From positions 4,154,001 to 4,218,000 of the forward strand of contig JAZHRO010000022.1 of assembly GCA_037157565.1 (NCBI GenBank): DNA of 64,000 nucleotides. The letters run 5' to 3'. Under the pieces are notes generated by a model. The model ran no database searches, was not told the origin of the DNA, and saw nothing but the letters and a program-made list of their open reading frames with translations. The position numbers were made by a program, and so were the translations under genes. Origin of the DNA: Thalassia testudinum (taxonomy: Eukaryota > Streptophyta > Magnoliopsida > Alismatales > Hydrocharitaceae). Of this stretch, positions 33,045-45,428 are shown piece after piece; the stretch's first letter is position 1; the number at the start of each line of letters is the position of its first letter.

Positions 33045-34466
33045 GTATGTTTATTATATGTTATCAGGTTATATGTTAGTTATGTATGTGTAAAGTTAAG
33101 TATATATTACATATTAGTATATTATATGTAGATTGTACACATATATGTAAGTGTTATATATATGTATATATATATATGTGTTTTGTGCATGTTATATTAT
33201 GTATATTATTTTGTTTGTTATGTATGTAAAATGAGTTAAGTGTATATTGTTTTACCTTATATTTGTAAACACTTTTTGAGGCATTCTTGTATATTGATTC
33301 TTATTCTTTTTACTTGATTCAAGTGTAGATATTAATTTCAACTCAATTCTTTTTGCCTTGTATTGTATATAGTTTTCAAGGCTTATGTACATGTACTTCT
33401 TTCTTGCTATTAATCTTATATGAACTTCCATATAGATAATTTGATTAATTAGATATTTATATATATCTTGGCTAATTAACTTATCCTTTTTGTGCCTTGG
33501 TTGTAATTAGTTTAAGGCATTTCCAATTCCAATTCATGTGTTCTAACTAAACTAACTTAGATTAAGTCATTCTTTGATTAGTTAGTACTAACTCATTCTT
33601 TATAAATAAAACTTAACATTTTTGGAATAAAAGATGATTTTGGATATTAGAGAGTGATGTATATCAATAGCTACCTCTTAGTGAATGACATGGAATAAAT
33701 CAGTAAAAATTGTATATAAATAAACTGACATCAATCTGGATTGCGACACTATATTACTATAGAGATTAATTAACTAAAGTTAACCTATAGTCCAAATGGA
33801 TCATCACTCCCCGTGAGATGACTGTTGCTCGATTGAAATCAGGTTTTAAAATCGTTGCATCATAGTATAGTTGAAATCTCGCGAAAAACAGATGAAATTT
33901 ATACTCGAAAATGCCCGAGGTCATTCACTGGGAGCAAGTAGGAATTTAGTTCTCAAAATTGCAATTTAAAACAATTGAGATACGAAATTGTAATTAGAAA
34001 TTGATTCAGAATAATGTAGCAATAAGATCAAGTATCAGATTGCAAAAAGAATGGAGTAAAATGGTGATTTGAATCACCAATTACTCCTTACAATAATGGC
34101 AAATGGAACTCAATAGTTATATATGAAATAATCTCAAATCAGCCATCTGAATATTCAATCAAACTTCTTAAACATCTGATGATCTGATTTCTTCTTCTAC
34201 TGTGGCTCTTCTTCTCGTCCTCTCCTCTTACTGCTCTCTCTCCTTTTTCTTTCTTTGCTCTTCTTGTGCGGCTGCTCTTCTTTTCTTCTTCTTCTTCTTG
34301 CTTTCTGCTCTTCTACTCTTCTTCACCCAGAGGGGGAAGGATCCTCAATTTTGGCCAAGTGTCAGCCAATCCTTCTCAGAGCAAAACCCCGTGCCCCCGC
34401 ACACTATCCTCTCTTTCCCTCTTTGGGTCACACTCTCCCAGAGCCTCCAATAGTACTAGGTTATCA
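33045..34466. repeat. Duplicated 3' flank inserted between 5' LTR and primer site of A
   Basis: 1422 bp highly similar in order and sequence to 41890-43342, the DNA that follows A's 3' LTR. It includes the TSD gtatg, the AT-rich target sequence, and the first 644 bp of the neighbouring family-G LTR (33823-34466). Similarity stops at ggttatca in both copies. The next base here enters the primer-site remnant. Confidence 0.9.
33823..34466 (-). mobile_element. Family-G LTR fragment (copied from element B 3' LTR)
   Basis: Starts TGTTGCTCGATTG, like 42697, and carries GCCCGAGGTCATTCACTGGG. It breaks off at 34466. The ORFs 34202-34502 in its CTT tract are not genes. Confidence 0.85.
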
Positions 34467-34467
34467 A

Positions 34468-34480
34468 GCTGCCGGGGAGG
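34468..34480 (+). promoter_or_regulatory. Truncated primer binding site of element A
   Basis: GCTGCCGGGGAGG equals the distal part of a tRNA-Asp-type primer site (compare the intact minus-strand site at 59411-59429). The proximal TGGCGCC is missing, lost at the duplication junction. Confidence 0.65.
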
Positions 34481-35986
34481 CACGGATTTGAATTTTAATT
34501 GATTCTCTTGCTTGAAGTGGATCTCATCCCCTTGTCTATCTTTTCCCTCATGTGTGTAGGAACTATAGGAAGAAAGCGGGAATTTGGAAGTGAGAGCTCA
34601 AAGTTCCTTTTCTTCCCACAATTTCAAGTTGGTTCCCCATTTCTTGTCACATTTAGGCTAAAAGACTACCAAAAAAATATTAAACTTGGCTTTCAGGACC
34701 CTAAACACTTTAATTAAGTGGAGTGGTGCCCATAAAAATCCATTGTTTGCTTGTATGCTTCACTAAACACCACTTCAATCCTAGTGTTGGTGTTCTTTTT
34801 TTAGGTCTAGATTTCTATTTGGACTTCAAAAATCAATTCCCAACACCATAAGTCTCCTAAAATCATGAAATTTCACATAGTGAATCCAAATCAAGTTAGG
34901 AATGCCTGTTCCAAATTTTTGATCAGTTGGCTTTGTATTTAATTTTTAAAAATTCTTGGACTGCTGAGGGGTCACACCCTCTTATCTTCCTATTTGGCTG
35001 CTGTCCATGAATTTTTAGAATTTTTATACTCATCTAATTTTTTTGAAATTTATCTTTCTGGAATCCTTTTGAAATTCTACATCTCACATAAAATTACCAA
35101 AATTTTCTGAGGCTAGTGGTGGTACAGAAAGTCCAAAATACCCACCGGTACCATTTCTGGACTTTGACACCAGCGCAAATAAAAATTCCATAAAAATATC
35201 AAATAAATTCCTAAAATCTTAAAAAAAGCTTTTATAGAATCCTTGTTTGATTTTACATAAGGTAGTGGTCTTGATTGTATTTTTTGGACCACTACTTATT
35301 CAGAAAGCCTAAAAATAATTCATTGGAGGTAAGTTTCTGCATTAGGGTTCAAATCCAATTAAGGTTTCTTTCTTGCTTTTTAGTCCCACAACATAAAGGA
35401 AACATATCATCACCAATACAACTTATTTTCCTTTGATTGTGGAAGTTTCAAACTTGTTTCAACATTTAGAAAAGAAACCCTAAAATATATTAAATTAAAT
35501 TGAATCCTAAAAGATAAAAATATAAAAATTGTGTGACAACTTGTTTGAAATTGGAACCACTTTCCAATTCCTGTGCACACACAAAAAAATTGAAATAATA
35601 GGGCAACAACCCAATCAACACTCTCCACATTCCGTGTGCACACTTGTATCCTAGACCTAATTAAAATTGGTAGCAATTTGAACCCTAAGGTTTTCATCAA
35701 CTTAGGCTTGCTATATAGGTCTTAAGTTTTCTTTAGTTAATGCCAATTTTGTCATCTATATCTGGTGTTTAAGCTGAGGGGCCGTGTCAAACGACCAGGC
35801 GTGGGTTTGTACAAGCACCTGGGGATTTTCCTAGGAAACGCTTGGGCCCAAACCTCCTCTTAAGCAACTTGGCTAGATTTGTTGACAGAACGGGTATTCA
35901 CTGTTGATTACTTATTTCCTAGGTAGACCAAGTCTTAGGTTAATTTCTAGGGAGTCACAATTAAGTTAGGTCTAGAAATTGATTGC
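34481..35986 (+). other. Leader of element A
   Basis: About 1.5 kb without a convincing ORF, between primer-site remnant and gag remnant. A minus-strand ORF at 35410-35700 is judged spurious. Confidence 0.55.
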
Positions 35987-36910
35987 TTGTGTGCACACAT
36001 CTCTCTTCTCCATCTCTTCTCCTCCCCTCCCGTTTCTTCCATTTTGCTCAGGCGGCAGTCCAAAACTCCACACTTGGAGGGAACACTTGATTTTGCCTCC
36101 CCAAAAAGACTTTTCCTGCATTCTTCCTCTTCTTTAAAAAAGGAAAATAAAAATTGGTTCTCTAACTTGCAAGCTAATTATTCTTTCCCCAATCTTTCCA
36201 CCCAGGAGCTTCTTAATCAGGCCCCTCCACCTAATTTCCACTCTATCATGGCTCAGCTAGAAATTCAGCAACAATAGTTGCATATGGAATTAACTGACCT
36301 AGCCAACTAGGGGCAACCTACTACACTTAACCAGGCTCCGCAAATCCCACATTTCACCCTAGCTAACACCCGCAAGAGAGAAAATTTGCATAAATCCCAT
36401 TCTGAGTATAATTATTATTCTGAGGCTTTCTATGGTTCAACGGGGAATTATGCTTATCCCAATCATCACCCCACCCAAAATGTCCCTACTTTCCAGGAGA
36501 AATTGAAAAATTCCTCTAATGGGGGGAATTATTCAGCTTACACCTGGACCAATCCGGTTCCACACCAACAGAACCCATTTTGAGGGTATGGTTCAAATCA
36601 GACTTATCAATCTAGGCAATCTCAAGAAGACATTAACGCCCAGATGATGAAAACCCTACAGGAGTTACAAAGAAAAACAAGGGAAACAACTCGTCTTATT
36701 AACAATCTCAATGATCAAATTGGGGATATTCTGACTCAAAGACCTGCAGGACACTCACCATCCCAACCCACACCAAACTTTATTAATCATAGGAACCAAC
36801 ACTCGGGTGGATACCAACATCAGAACCACACGGGTCAGCCTCCTATTAACCCAATATCGCAGCACCAACCTAGTTTCTATCAACATCAGGCCCCCCCCAC
36901 CTCCTCCTAG
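35987..36910 (+). pseudogene. gag: Gag remnant of element A (core missing)
   Basis: One frame is open from ATG 35987 except for three stops (36275-36277, 36308-36310, 36581-36583). It encodes a Gln/Asn/Pro-rich protein with a short helical stretch (EDINAQMMKTLQELQRKTRE) resembling the gag tail that precedes protease in Athila/Tat elements. The conserved gag core seen at 1-457 is absent. The frame ends just after a run of eight C (36891-36898). The adjacent protease frame overlaps from 36807, so a one-base slip in that run would join them. Function now doubtful. Assignment rests on position and composition. Confidence 0.6.
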
Positions 36911-38198
36911 TGATCACCAAACTGCGTATGCAGAGACTTTGAGGAGTGAGGAAACCACCATGGATTTAAGGCTTTCACATTCAAATGATGAAACTAATTT
37001 TCAACCAATGCAGATTGACTCCCCTAACCTCAATAAGGAAAAAGAAAAAGAAATCCCAAAAAGACCTGATTCAAACCCTATTTCCCACTGTCAAAAACTA
37101 CGATCCAACAATCCAAAATCAGAGCCCTCTAACCACAATCCTTTGGACTTATTTGAGCAAGTCGAGAGGAATATTCCCTTCCTATATTCTCCCCATGCTT
37201 CTAAAAAATTTACTTCAAAAAGGCATGATCAGAATCTAGAAAGGTTGGTCCTTTCAAAGACAGTCAGCTCAGTTTTTCAGAGCAAGCGGCCTTTCACAAA
37301 AATAGATCACGGCACATCACTCATCTCAATTGGCATAACTGACACCATTTTCTTTCGCGCCCCTCTCAACTTAGGTACCTCTAGTAATCTCATCCCCCCG
37401 ATTTTATTTGAGGAATTTCGATTCGATGATTTAAAACCTACTAAGGTTCAATTTCAGTTGGAAAATCGATCTACCATTCAACTGCGGGGAATTATTGAGG
37501 ATAGTATTATCAAGCTTCGGAATTGTCTATTTCCGATAAATTATCTGGTCCTTGACATAGAGGTACCTGAGGCTCTCATTAATGCTATCATTGAAAGACC
37601 TTTTCTGATTATGGCAGCAGTTAATATCAATTCTTATTCTGGGAAAATGAATATAAGTTGCAGTAACCAGACCTTCTCATTAGATTTATTTCAAGCTTCC
37701 AAGAGGTCCATTGATCACAAAATTTTTGAGGACACTGATAATAAAATGGAAGCAGTATTTGAGAAGTCTATGTTGATCCAATCTCATTCAGCTTTGACCA
37801 CTATTGATATAGATTTTATTGATTCTTGTTCTAAGGATAATTATGTGGTCCAAGACTTTCCAGATCAACTAGGGTTTGACTTTCCCCCTTTTCATCTTCC
37901 TATTTTCTCACCAAAAATATCCACACTAACTTCACCCATCCTGCATCTCACTAACTCCTTTTCCCTTCCTTTTCTATTGATCCTACCACCTGATCCACCT
38001 GAGTTTGGCTTTCATCATCAATTCAAACCATGGCCAGACTGGGGTCCTTTTTCCATTTCTCTATTTTATTTTGATCCCTTTATCTTTACCACTCATCTTT
38101 TTAGGGATCTTGAGGAAGCCACTTTTATCGAAGACATTCAAGTGTCCAATTACTTACATAATTTTTCATCTTCTGTGCATACCTTCATGCCCAGCTGA
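36879..38198 (+). pseudogene. Retroviral-type aspartic protease-like ORF of element A
   Basis: Open in the frame that begins at 36807. The in-register part probably starts at the C run and reads on through IPKRPDSNP to a stop at 38196-38198. Residues about 175-290 match the plant Ty3 protease region: LNLGTSSNLIPPILFEEF, TKVQFQLENRST, RGIIEDSIIKL and FPINYLVLDIE, then a RPFL block. The catalytic Asp of the usual DLGAS motif is Asn (codon 37368-37370), and the usual ILGRPFL reads IIERPFL, so it should be inactive. About 150 further residues, rich in Phe/Pro/Leu, are of unknown type. No RT follows. The long open frame despite a dead active site is notable. Confidence 0.75.
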
Positions 38199-39600
38199 AT
38201 GGCGTAAAAGATAGCACTGGATGGGTGGTAACCCATTATTTTTCCTACTTTCCTTTTTCCTTTCTTTTTCTAGGTTTTGGCCATCCTAAACCTGACCGCT
38301 CTTCATTAAGGTGATCCCTTTTCCTTCCTAATGAATGAGGACATTGCATATCTTAAGCATGTGGGGGGGTGTTTTTAAAATTTGATGATAGATTTAGGAT
38401 TTTCAAAACTTAAAAACATGCATTTTTCTTTAGTTATTTTATTTTCCTGCTTGCATACCCAAAAAAATAAAAATGTTGAAAACTTTTTGAGGAAAAATTT
38501 TGAAATCGGGACTAAGGTTGAAAAGCTTACTTTTGGTACAATGGGATTTAATCTTTAACAAACTAGGGATGAGGATGCGGATTTGACCATTAGAATCTTA
38601 GGGTCTATTTTTAGACTAGATCAGATATCCTTCTCTAAAATTCCACCTGAACTCGTGATAGTTCAGGTGACTTGATCCTCTTTTGTAATATGGAAAGTAT
38701 TTGGCTTAGTTTCTGATTCAAAAACTTGCATTTCTTGTGGAACTTCCTGTGTCAAATTTCACACACAAGCCAACAAATAAAAAGCACTAAAAATTATAAA
38801 AACTCCCTTGTTTGAACTTAGTAAAAGTCTGAAGCAGATCATTGATTTGAGTTCCCACCGCTGAGAAGGAGGAAAATGCCACCTTTGAGGATGCGATGTC
38901 AACATGTTACCACCTCGGCGCTACTCTATATCTATATGTCATATCTTTAGACAGAGCACTAAAGTGTATTTTAACAGCTCAAGTGTCATGGACGGTGCTC
39001 TACCTATAGTGTCAGAGCAAGAGCTTGAGTTTTCCTAGAGCGCCCTTTTACACCGCATTGTGTTTTGGGGTTGTGAGCTCTTGGGTAGTGTCATGGACAG
39101 TGCTATCTCGAAGTACTGGCACCAGAGCCCCCTCGAGGATTGGTAATAGGAATGATGATCCCGACACATCAGCTGTAAGACTAAGCTAAAAATAAGCATG
39201 GGAAAAAAGAAGAAAAAGAAAAAAAAGTTTTAAACCAGAAACACACCCTTATAAATGTTGGCTTTTCACAAGCACGGACACAAGGTTTTAAAGGATATTG
39301 CAAGTTGCAAATCAGATTCAAGAGCCAGAAAAATCCTAAAAACAGAAATTTCAAGTCATCTGAATTAACAAGGGGTTAATTTGTGAATTTTCTGGAGGAT
39401 ATATTGATCCCGTTTTGTCTAATTTTTGGATCCAAAAAAATATTCCGATGTTTATTCTTAACAAATCTCGTGCCTCCTGTGTTTAGATCAACCAAGGTTT
39501 CTTAATCTTTTTCTCCTTAAAAGTTAAAAAAAATTAGATTTCCCAAAAATTTCGTTTTCCAAAAAATTAAAGTTTTGCTAAGAGACTAGTAAAAGATAAG
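38199..39600 (+). other. Post-coding spacer of element A
   Basis: Non-coding. It holds two related blocks with TGTCATGGAC(A/G)GTGCT (near 38986 and 39088). A G-rich ATGTGGGGGGGTG at 38360 resembles a spare polypurine tract. Confidence 0.5.
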
Positions 39601-39610
39601 TATGGGGGTG
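39601..39610 (+). promoter_or_regulatory. Polypurine tract of element A
   Basis: TATGGGGGTG directly before the 3' LTR start TGATAAATGC. Confidence 0.75.
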
Positions 39611-41889
39611 TGATAAATGCTAGTTTATCATTATTCTTATGCATTAAAAGAAACCTAGATCTTAGGATTATGCTCCGTAAGTGGGTTTTTGGGTTGCATT
39701 TAGGCATAAATTAGGTTAGGCATGCATTGCATTTTTTATTGTGTTTTTAATGTGTTTTTGTGAGTGTTAGGGATAAACAGATTTCCAGATCCCTAGTACC
39801 CTAGCACTTAGGAAGGCAACTGGTGAAGGAGAAGCTCTCACCAGTTGGAACTCAGCTTGATCCAGCTCACCATAGCTAGAATCTAGCTCACCTGAATTAG
39901 GCTTAGCTCATCCTAGCTCCACTCAGCTCATCTCAGCTAAATGGCAGCTCAAGAGAGGTCATCTTAGCTCACCCTAGCTCAAGTCAACTCAGATCCATCT
40001 CAACTTAGTTGAGTCTATCTCATTTCAGCTCCTATTTGTCCATAGGGAGCTCTAGCTAGCTCAACTGAGTTGACTGGAGTTCACCCCAGCTTAGGTCCAG
40101 CAACATCCAGCTCCACTCAACTCTAGCCAGCTAAAGATGACTTCATTCCAGCTTAGGAAGCTCAAGTCCAACTCCCAGGGACTCAACTTAGCTTAGCTCA
40201 GTTGAGCTAAGCTACCTTAGCTGCCTCAACCAACTTGATCCTCCCCAGGAGCACCAGACCCAGCTCACCTAAGCTCATTATGGTAGAAGCCAGCTCACTT
40301 TAGCTTGGGTTAGCAGCTAGCAAATAACTAGCAAGCTAAGCCAACTAGAGTAGCTCCATGCTAGCCTCTTCAGCAGCTACCAGCTCCATTTCAAGCTCCA
40401 GACTTCTCCTCAACTCCTCTCTTCAAACCCTAGCTCACACTACCTACTCCTCTACTCCACAGCTAGCTAATCTAGCTTAGCTTAGCTAGCATTCAGCTCC
40501 TTGGCCATCCACCACCTTCAACTCAACCCTAACTAGCTCCACCAACTATGCCCTACCTAAAGCTCACCTAAGCTAGCTCCATCCACTCCAAGTTGGCACC
40601 ACCACCATCACCACCTTTCACCCCTCAACCACCACCAAAGGGAACCAAGAAGTTGGCGCCAAAACCACCCTAACTACCCCCCTTTTTGGTGCCAATTTTT
40701 CCCTCCAAAAATGCCTCAATCTCCAACCTACACCTAAGACTAAAGCCCATCTCCACCTTCCATTTTCCCTCCAAAATTGCCCCCTTCTAGAACACCATTT
40801 TGGCGCCAAAATGGATGCACCCCCTCCACCATGGATGTGCACCAAGGGGTGGATTCAACCTATAACTACCCCCCCTTGCACCCTTTATGGTGGCGCCAAG
40901 TGATCTCCACCTTAGGATTAACTTAACCACCCATAACCACCACTAAACTCCATCTTAGCCCTCCACCTATTCACGCCAACCCTACCCCCATCCCACTCTA
41001 TAAAAACCCATCACCTACCACCATTTTCTTCATCCTCCATTAGTGCAGTATTCTACCTATACCCACCTACACCTATAGCCAAGAAGAAGGAGTAGAGAAG
41101 AAGATTAAGGGGGCACATCACCCGCCCCTTTGGTGCCTTCTTCTCCCCACTCTCTTCAACTTGTGCCATGCCAAGGAGGAGGGCTATTCTACTTCAAGGA
41201 GGATGGCCAGACAAAGGAGAAGGACCTAGGGTGGATGTCCACCCTTGGAGGAGGAGAATTGAAGGTGGTAGCTTCCACCTTGGAGGACACCATCTTGGAG
41301 GAGCATAGCAAGGAAGGAGTTGGAGGACTCTTTTTAAGCCTGGGAGGTACCAGGCTTGGAGCAAGAAGCCATCATCTTCTTCACCATTTCATTTAGAGGA
41401 TTTTTGTTTTTGTCTTCTTGCATTTCAAGTAGATTAGAAGCTTTCCTCTATGAGTTTTGTGTAGGACAAGTTCATTTTAATTCAAGTTGCCTTCTTTCAA
41501 TTTTTGTTGCATAGCTTTTACAATTTTTGCCTAGCATTTGTTTCACTCCCTCTGCCTAATTATTCTAGGCCTCCACTTGCCTAGGGTGAGCTTAGGGAGA
41601 GGCTCTACCTATCACCTTAGGGTTTGCTTAATTGAAATAGGTTTTAGTTGTTTTCCCGCTATTAACAAAAAGTAGAGTATTGCCGTTATTTCAAAATCAT
41701 AAAAACTATATATTCAAAAACATCAAAAAGAAAGTTGAGTTTCATCTTTAAAGCATGGGATTTTGAATTGCAAACTTGCCTCCTTGGACGACCCTAGATA
41801 CTCCCCTATCTAGGTTTATAAATTTAAGAGTTAATCGATTTTGCGCGTTACAACGACGTATTTTACAAACCGCATTAAATTCGTTATCA
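39611..41889 (+). repeat. 3' LTR of element A
   Basis: 2279 bp, TGATAAATGC...TTCGTTATCA, followed by TSD gtatg. It is uninterrupted, and so shows the empty site for the Copia solo LTR. It includes the AGCT array and a TATA box at 40999. Confidence 0.92.
40999..41006 (+). promoter_or_regulatory. Predicted TATA box, element A 3' LTR
   Basis: TATAAAAA, matching the 5' LTR copy at 30429. Confidence 0.5.
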
Positions 41890-42696
41890 GTATGTTCATT
41901 ATATGTTATCAGGTTATATGTTAGTTATGCATGTGTAAATTTAAGTATATATTACATATTAGTATATTATATGTAGATTATACACATATATGTAAGTGTT
42001 ATATATACGTATATATATATTTGTTTTGTGCATGTTATATTATGTATATTATCATGTATGTTATGTATGTAAAATTAGTTAAGTGTATATTGTTTTACCT
42101 TATATATATTTTTTTGAAGCATTCTTTTACCTTATATTGTAAACACTTTTTGAGGCATTCTTGTATATTGATTCTTATTCTTTTTATTTGATTCAAGTGT
42201 AGATATTAATTTAAACTCAATTCTTTTTTCCTTGTATTGTATATAGTTTTCAAGGCTTGTGTACATGTACTTCTTTCTTGCTATTAGTCTTATATGAACT
42301 TCCATATAGATAATTTGATTAATTAGATATTTGTATATATCTTGGCTAATTAACTTATCCTTTTTGTGCCTTGGTTGTAATTAGTTTAAGGCATTTCCAA
42401 TTCCAATTCATGTGTTCTAACTAAACTAACTTAGATTAAGTCATTCTTTGATTAGTTAGTACTAACTCATTCTTTTATAAATAAAACTTAACATTTTTGG
42501 AATAAAAGATGATTTTGGATATTAGAGAGTGATGTATATCAAAGCTACCTCTTAGTGAATGACATGGAATAAATCAGTAAAAATTGTATATAAATAAAGT
42601 GACATCAATATGGATTGCGACACTATATTACTATAGAGATTAATTAACTAAAGTTAACCTATAGTCCAAATGGATCATCACTCCCTGTGAGATGAC
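41890..42696. other. AT-rich target sequence between A and B
   Basis: Starts with TSD gtatg. AT-rich with TATATA runs near 42000. This is the source of the copy at 33045-33822. No gene; ORFs 41776-42191 are AT-driven. Confidence 0.7.
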
Positions 42697-45428
42697 TGTT
42701 GCTCGATCGAAATCAGGTTTTAAAATCGTTCCATCGTAGTATAGTTGAAATCTCACGAAAAACAAATAAATTTATACTCGAAAATGTCCGAGGTCGTTCA
42801 CTGGGAGCAAGTAGGAATTCAGTTCTCAAAATTTTAATTTAAAACAATAGAGATATGAAATTGTAATCAGAAATTGACTCAGAATAATGTAGCAATAAGA
42901 TCAAGTATCAAACTACAAAAAGAATGGAGTAAAATGGTGATTTGAATCACCAATTACTCCTTACAATAATGGCAAATGGAACTCAATAGTTATATATGAA
43001 ATAATCTCAAATCAGCCGTTTGAATATTAAATCAAACTTCTTAAACATCTGATGGTCTGATTTCTTCTTCTGCTGTGGCTCTTCTTCTCATCCTCTCCTT
43101 TTGCTGCTCACTCTCTTCCCTCTTTTTCTTTCTCTACTCTTCTTGTGTGGCACCTCTTCTTTTCTTCTTCTTGCTTTCTGCTCTTCTGCTCTTCTTCTTC
43201 ACGCAGATGGTAAAGGATCCTCAATTTTGGCGAAGTGTCAGCCAATCCTTCTCAGAGCAAAACCCCCTGCCCCCACGCACTATCCTTTCTTTCTCTCTTT
43301 GGGTTACACTCTCCCAGGGCCTCCAACAGTACCAGGTTATCAGGTTTTTAGACCTAGAGCACACCCGGGTCCAAGGCTGCGGGCATGGGTCGCAGTTGAG
43401 GAGTGCTTTGGTTAGGCAGGTTATCGGATCGGCCAGACTCGCATGTAAGGTGTCACGGGCAAGGGGCGTGAGGGCATGTGTGGGAACCTCACCCCCTGTG
43501 CGTGCTGAGGCGAATAGCTAATGCAACAAATTCACTTTATGCAGGTGCAGGCACTCTTCAGCTTCCTAGATGGGACTAATCCCACCTCCCTTCCTCTGCG
43601 TGCAGCTGCAGATGCTTCTTCATCCAATTCGCGCAAGATGGCAGTCAAAGGCTCCAATTTCTGGTCCACTCGAACTCCTAGAGCAATTCTGCACGAACAG
43701 GGGATGATGCCTAGAACTTGCAGGTACTGGAGCAGCTTCAAGCTTCACTCGAAGCTTGCGTGTTAATGTTGGTGAGGATCAGTACCTAAAATCATTAAAA
43801 TGACCTTTCAACCATGTCAAAACGTTCGGGAATGATTGTCGGAGCACGGCGAACTTGCTGAGGGGGTCGGCGTGGCATGGGTGTGGGTGATGAAGGCTGA
43901 CGGAGGTGAACTGTGCGTGTGAAGGTGGGTGTGTTCGGTGGCACTGTAGGGGGATCAATAGCTCTCAATGAGTGAGGGCTTTTGATCGTCGTGATGAGGC
44001 GGAGGTATGGAGCGTGGAAGTGATGCATTTGGGTGAGTGTGGAAGTCACTAGGGCTCGTCGGAGGTACGTCGGCGAGGAGGAAGACAAAGTCGCGAAGGG
44101 CATTGGCGAGGTTGAAACGGTGTGTTGGATGTACTGGCGTGATAAGGAGAAGTTGAGGAGTCGGCTGAGAGCAATAGCGGATGAAGGGGAAAGGGGATGG
44201 CACCGGTTGTGGTATGGTCAGTGCTAGAGAAGTAGGGAGCTCTGGTAGGTAGGAAATGGCGAGGAAGATGGTGAGGGGGAGTCGGCTGGTACAACTCGAC
44301 GTGGAGGAAGATAGGGAAGATAGCTCCACCGCCGATATTGTGAACGGATGGAGAATGGAGGCAGGGAGGATCGCTGGACGTCGAGGAGCGATTTGGCCAA
44401 GAAAGAGGAGAGGAATTTGAGGTGTTCAAGGCCGAATTCGAGCGTGGGGAGAACAGTTTGATCTAGAGGTCTTTTTATAGACCTTTAGAGGGAGTTTTGG
44501 GCTTGGGAAGCAAGCTTCCCAAGCTTGGAAAGCTTCATCGGAGTTGGGAATTTTTTGATACCCTAATCTCTCAAGCATTCGCACGAGAGATTGTGAAGGT
44601 TTTGGGGCGTGGGAATTGGCTCAAAAGGAAGGAAATTCCTTGACGAACTTCCCTTTCAAATTTGAAAGGGATTCATCAAGGAATCAAGGAGATCTTGCCA
44701 ATTTTAGGTTTCTGGAGCCTGTAGGAATAGGATTAATGGTGACAGGGACCTTTTTGTGGAAATGATGACAAAATTAGGGGTCTTTTGTAAAGATTTTGAA
44801 AGTTAAGGGCATATATGTGATCAGACAATACCAAGTTGCAAACTAGGTCAAGACAATCTCAGCTTGGGTCCAAATTTTGGTACAAATCTAATTTGGATCT
44901 AAGGAATCTAATGGTGAGGTTGGATTTTTGTTTTGACCACATTTGACTAGATAATTTATGCAAAAACCCAAATTAGGGCAAATGTCTGTCTGAGACTCTG
45001 TACTGGGCCAAAACAGGTTCTAATGGTCAATTTGAAGGTACAAAACCCTAGAGAATATTTTTCTATGAATTTTAGAGGGTTTAGGTGAATTTTATCTTGA
45101 CCAAAACCTCAATTAATTAAGTGGGTCTGTTTTTAGGGTTTTAAAAGTTATTTAATTCTCAAAACATGAGAAAACCCTTTTATGTCTGTTTTAACCCACT
45201 TGTTAGCCTTTTAGGACTGTTTGACTCTTAATTAACCCCTGAGAAAACCCATGGTTGTACTGCATTCAAGTTATGATGGTAAAATTATAGTTTTAATCTT
45301 AGTTTCTTTTCTTTCTCTTAGAATGTTAATGCAATGAATTATGACCTTCTAAAGGTTATATAGGAGCATTTAAAGACTTAATCAGATCAAATTGAGTTAG
45401 TTTATGTCTCATGATGGTGTTCCCATCA
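42697..45428 (-). repeat. 3' LTR of family-G element B
   Basis: 2732 bp in minus orientation, TGTTGCTCGATCG to ...GTGTTCCCATCA. The high side continues as TACCCCATGC, the complement of a GCATGGGGTA polypurine tract, so this is the 3' LTR of an element whose body runs rightwards. Internal sequence after it matches that of element C at 54997 onward. The 5' LTR lies beyond the window. GC-rich ORFs at 43795-44429 are chance frames in U3. Confidence 0.88.
44471..44479 (-). promoter_or_regulatory. Predicted TATA box, element B LTR
   Basis: Minus strand TATAAAAAG, at the same LTR position as in C. Confidence 0.45.

Larger units (their letters stand above)
29037..41889 (+). mobile_element. Ty3 element A (non-autonomous, gag remnant plus protease-like), rearranged
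   Basis: Spans 12.85 kb between gtatg TSDs. Parts in order: 5' LTR 29037-33044 (with a nested Copia solo LTR), an intruding copy of the 3' flank 33045-34466, primer-site remnant 34468-34480, leader, gag remnant, protease-like ORF, spacer, polypurine tract TATGGGGGTG (39601-39610), 3' LTR 39611-41889. There is no RT, RNase H or integrase. LTR ends TGATAA...TTATCA are inverted repeats. The primer-site remnant GCTGCCGGGGAGG places it in the tRNA-Asp-primed Athila/Tat group. Confidence 0.85.

Noticed and set aside
33100..33180. Origin of replication or matrix attachment region in TATATA runs
   Set aside because: AT richness alone is not evidence. The stretch is simple-sequence DNA copied with the flank at 41930-42030.
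33045..34466. Interpreting this block as part of A's 5' LTR
   Set aside because: The TSD gtatg follows TTATCA at 33044 and at 41889, and the block contains a neighbour's LTR fragment. So the LTR ends at 33044 and the block is copied flank.
43795..44429. Overlapping minus-strand ORFs of about 100-126 codons, Pro/Ser/Thr/His-rich
   Set aside because: They lie in the GC-rich U3 of the element B LTR; the homologous stretches in C (53420-53716, 60476-60767) give different, unrelated frames.
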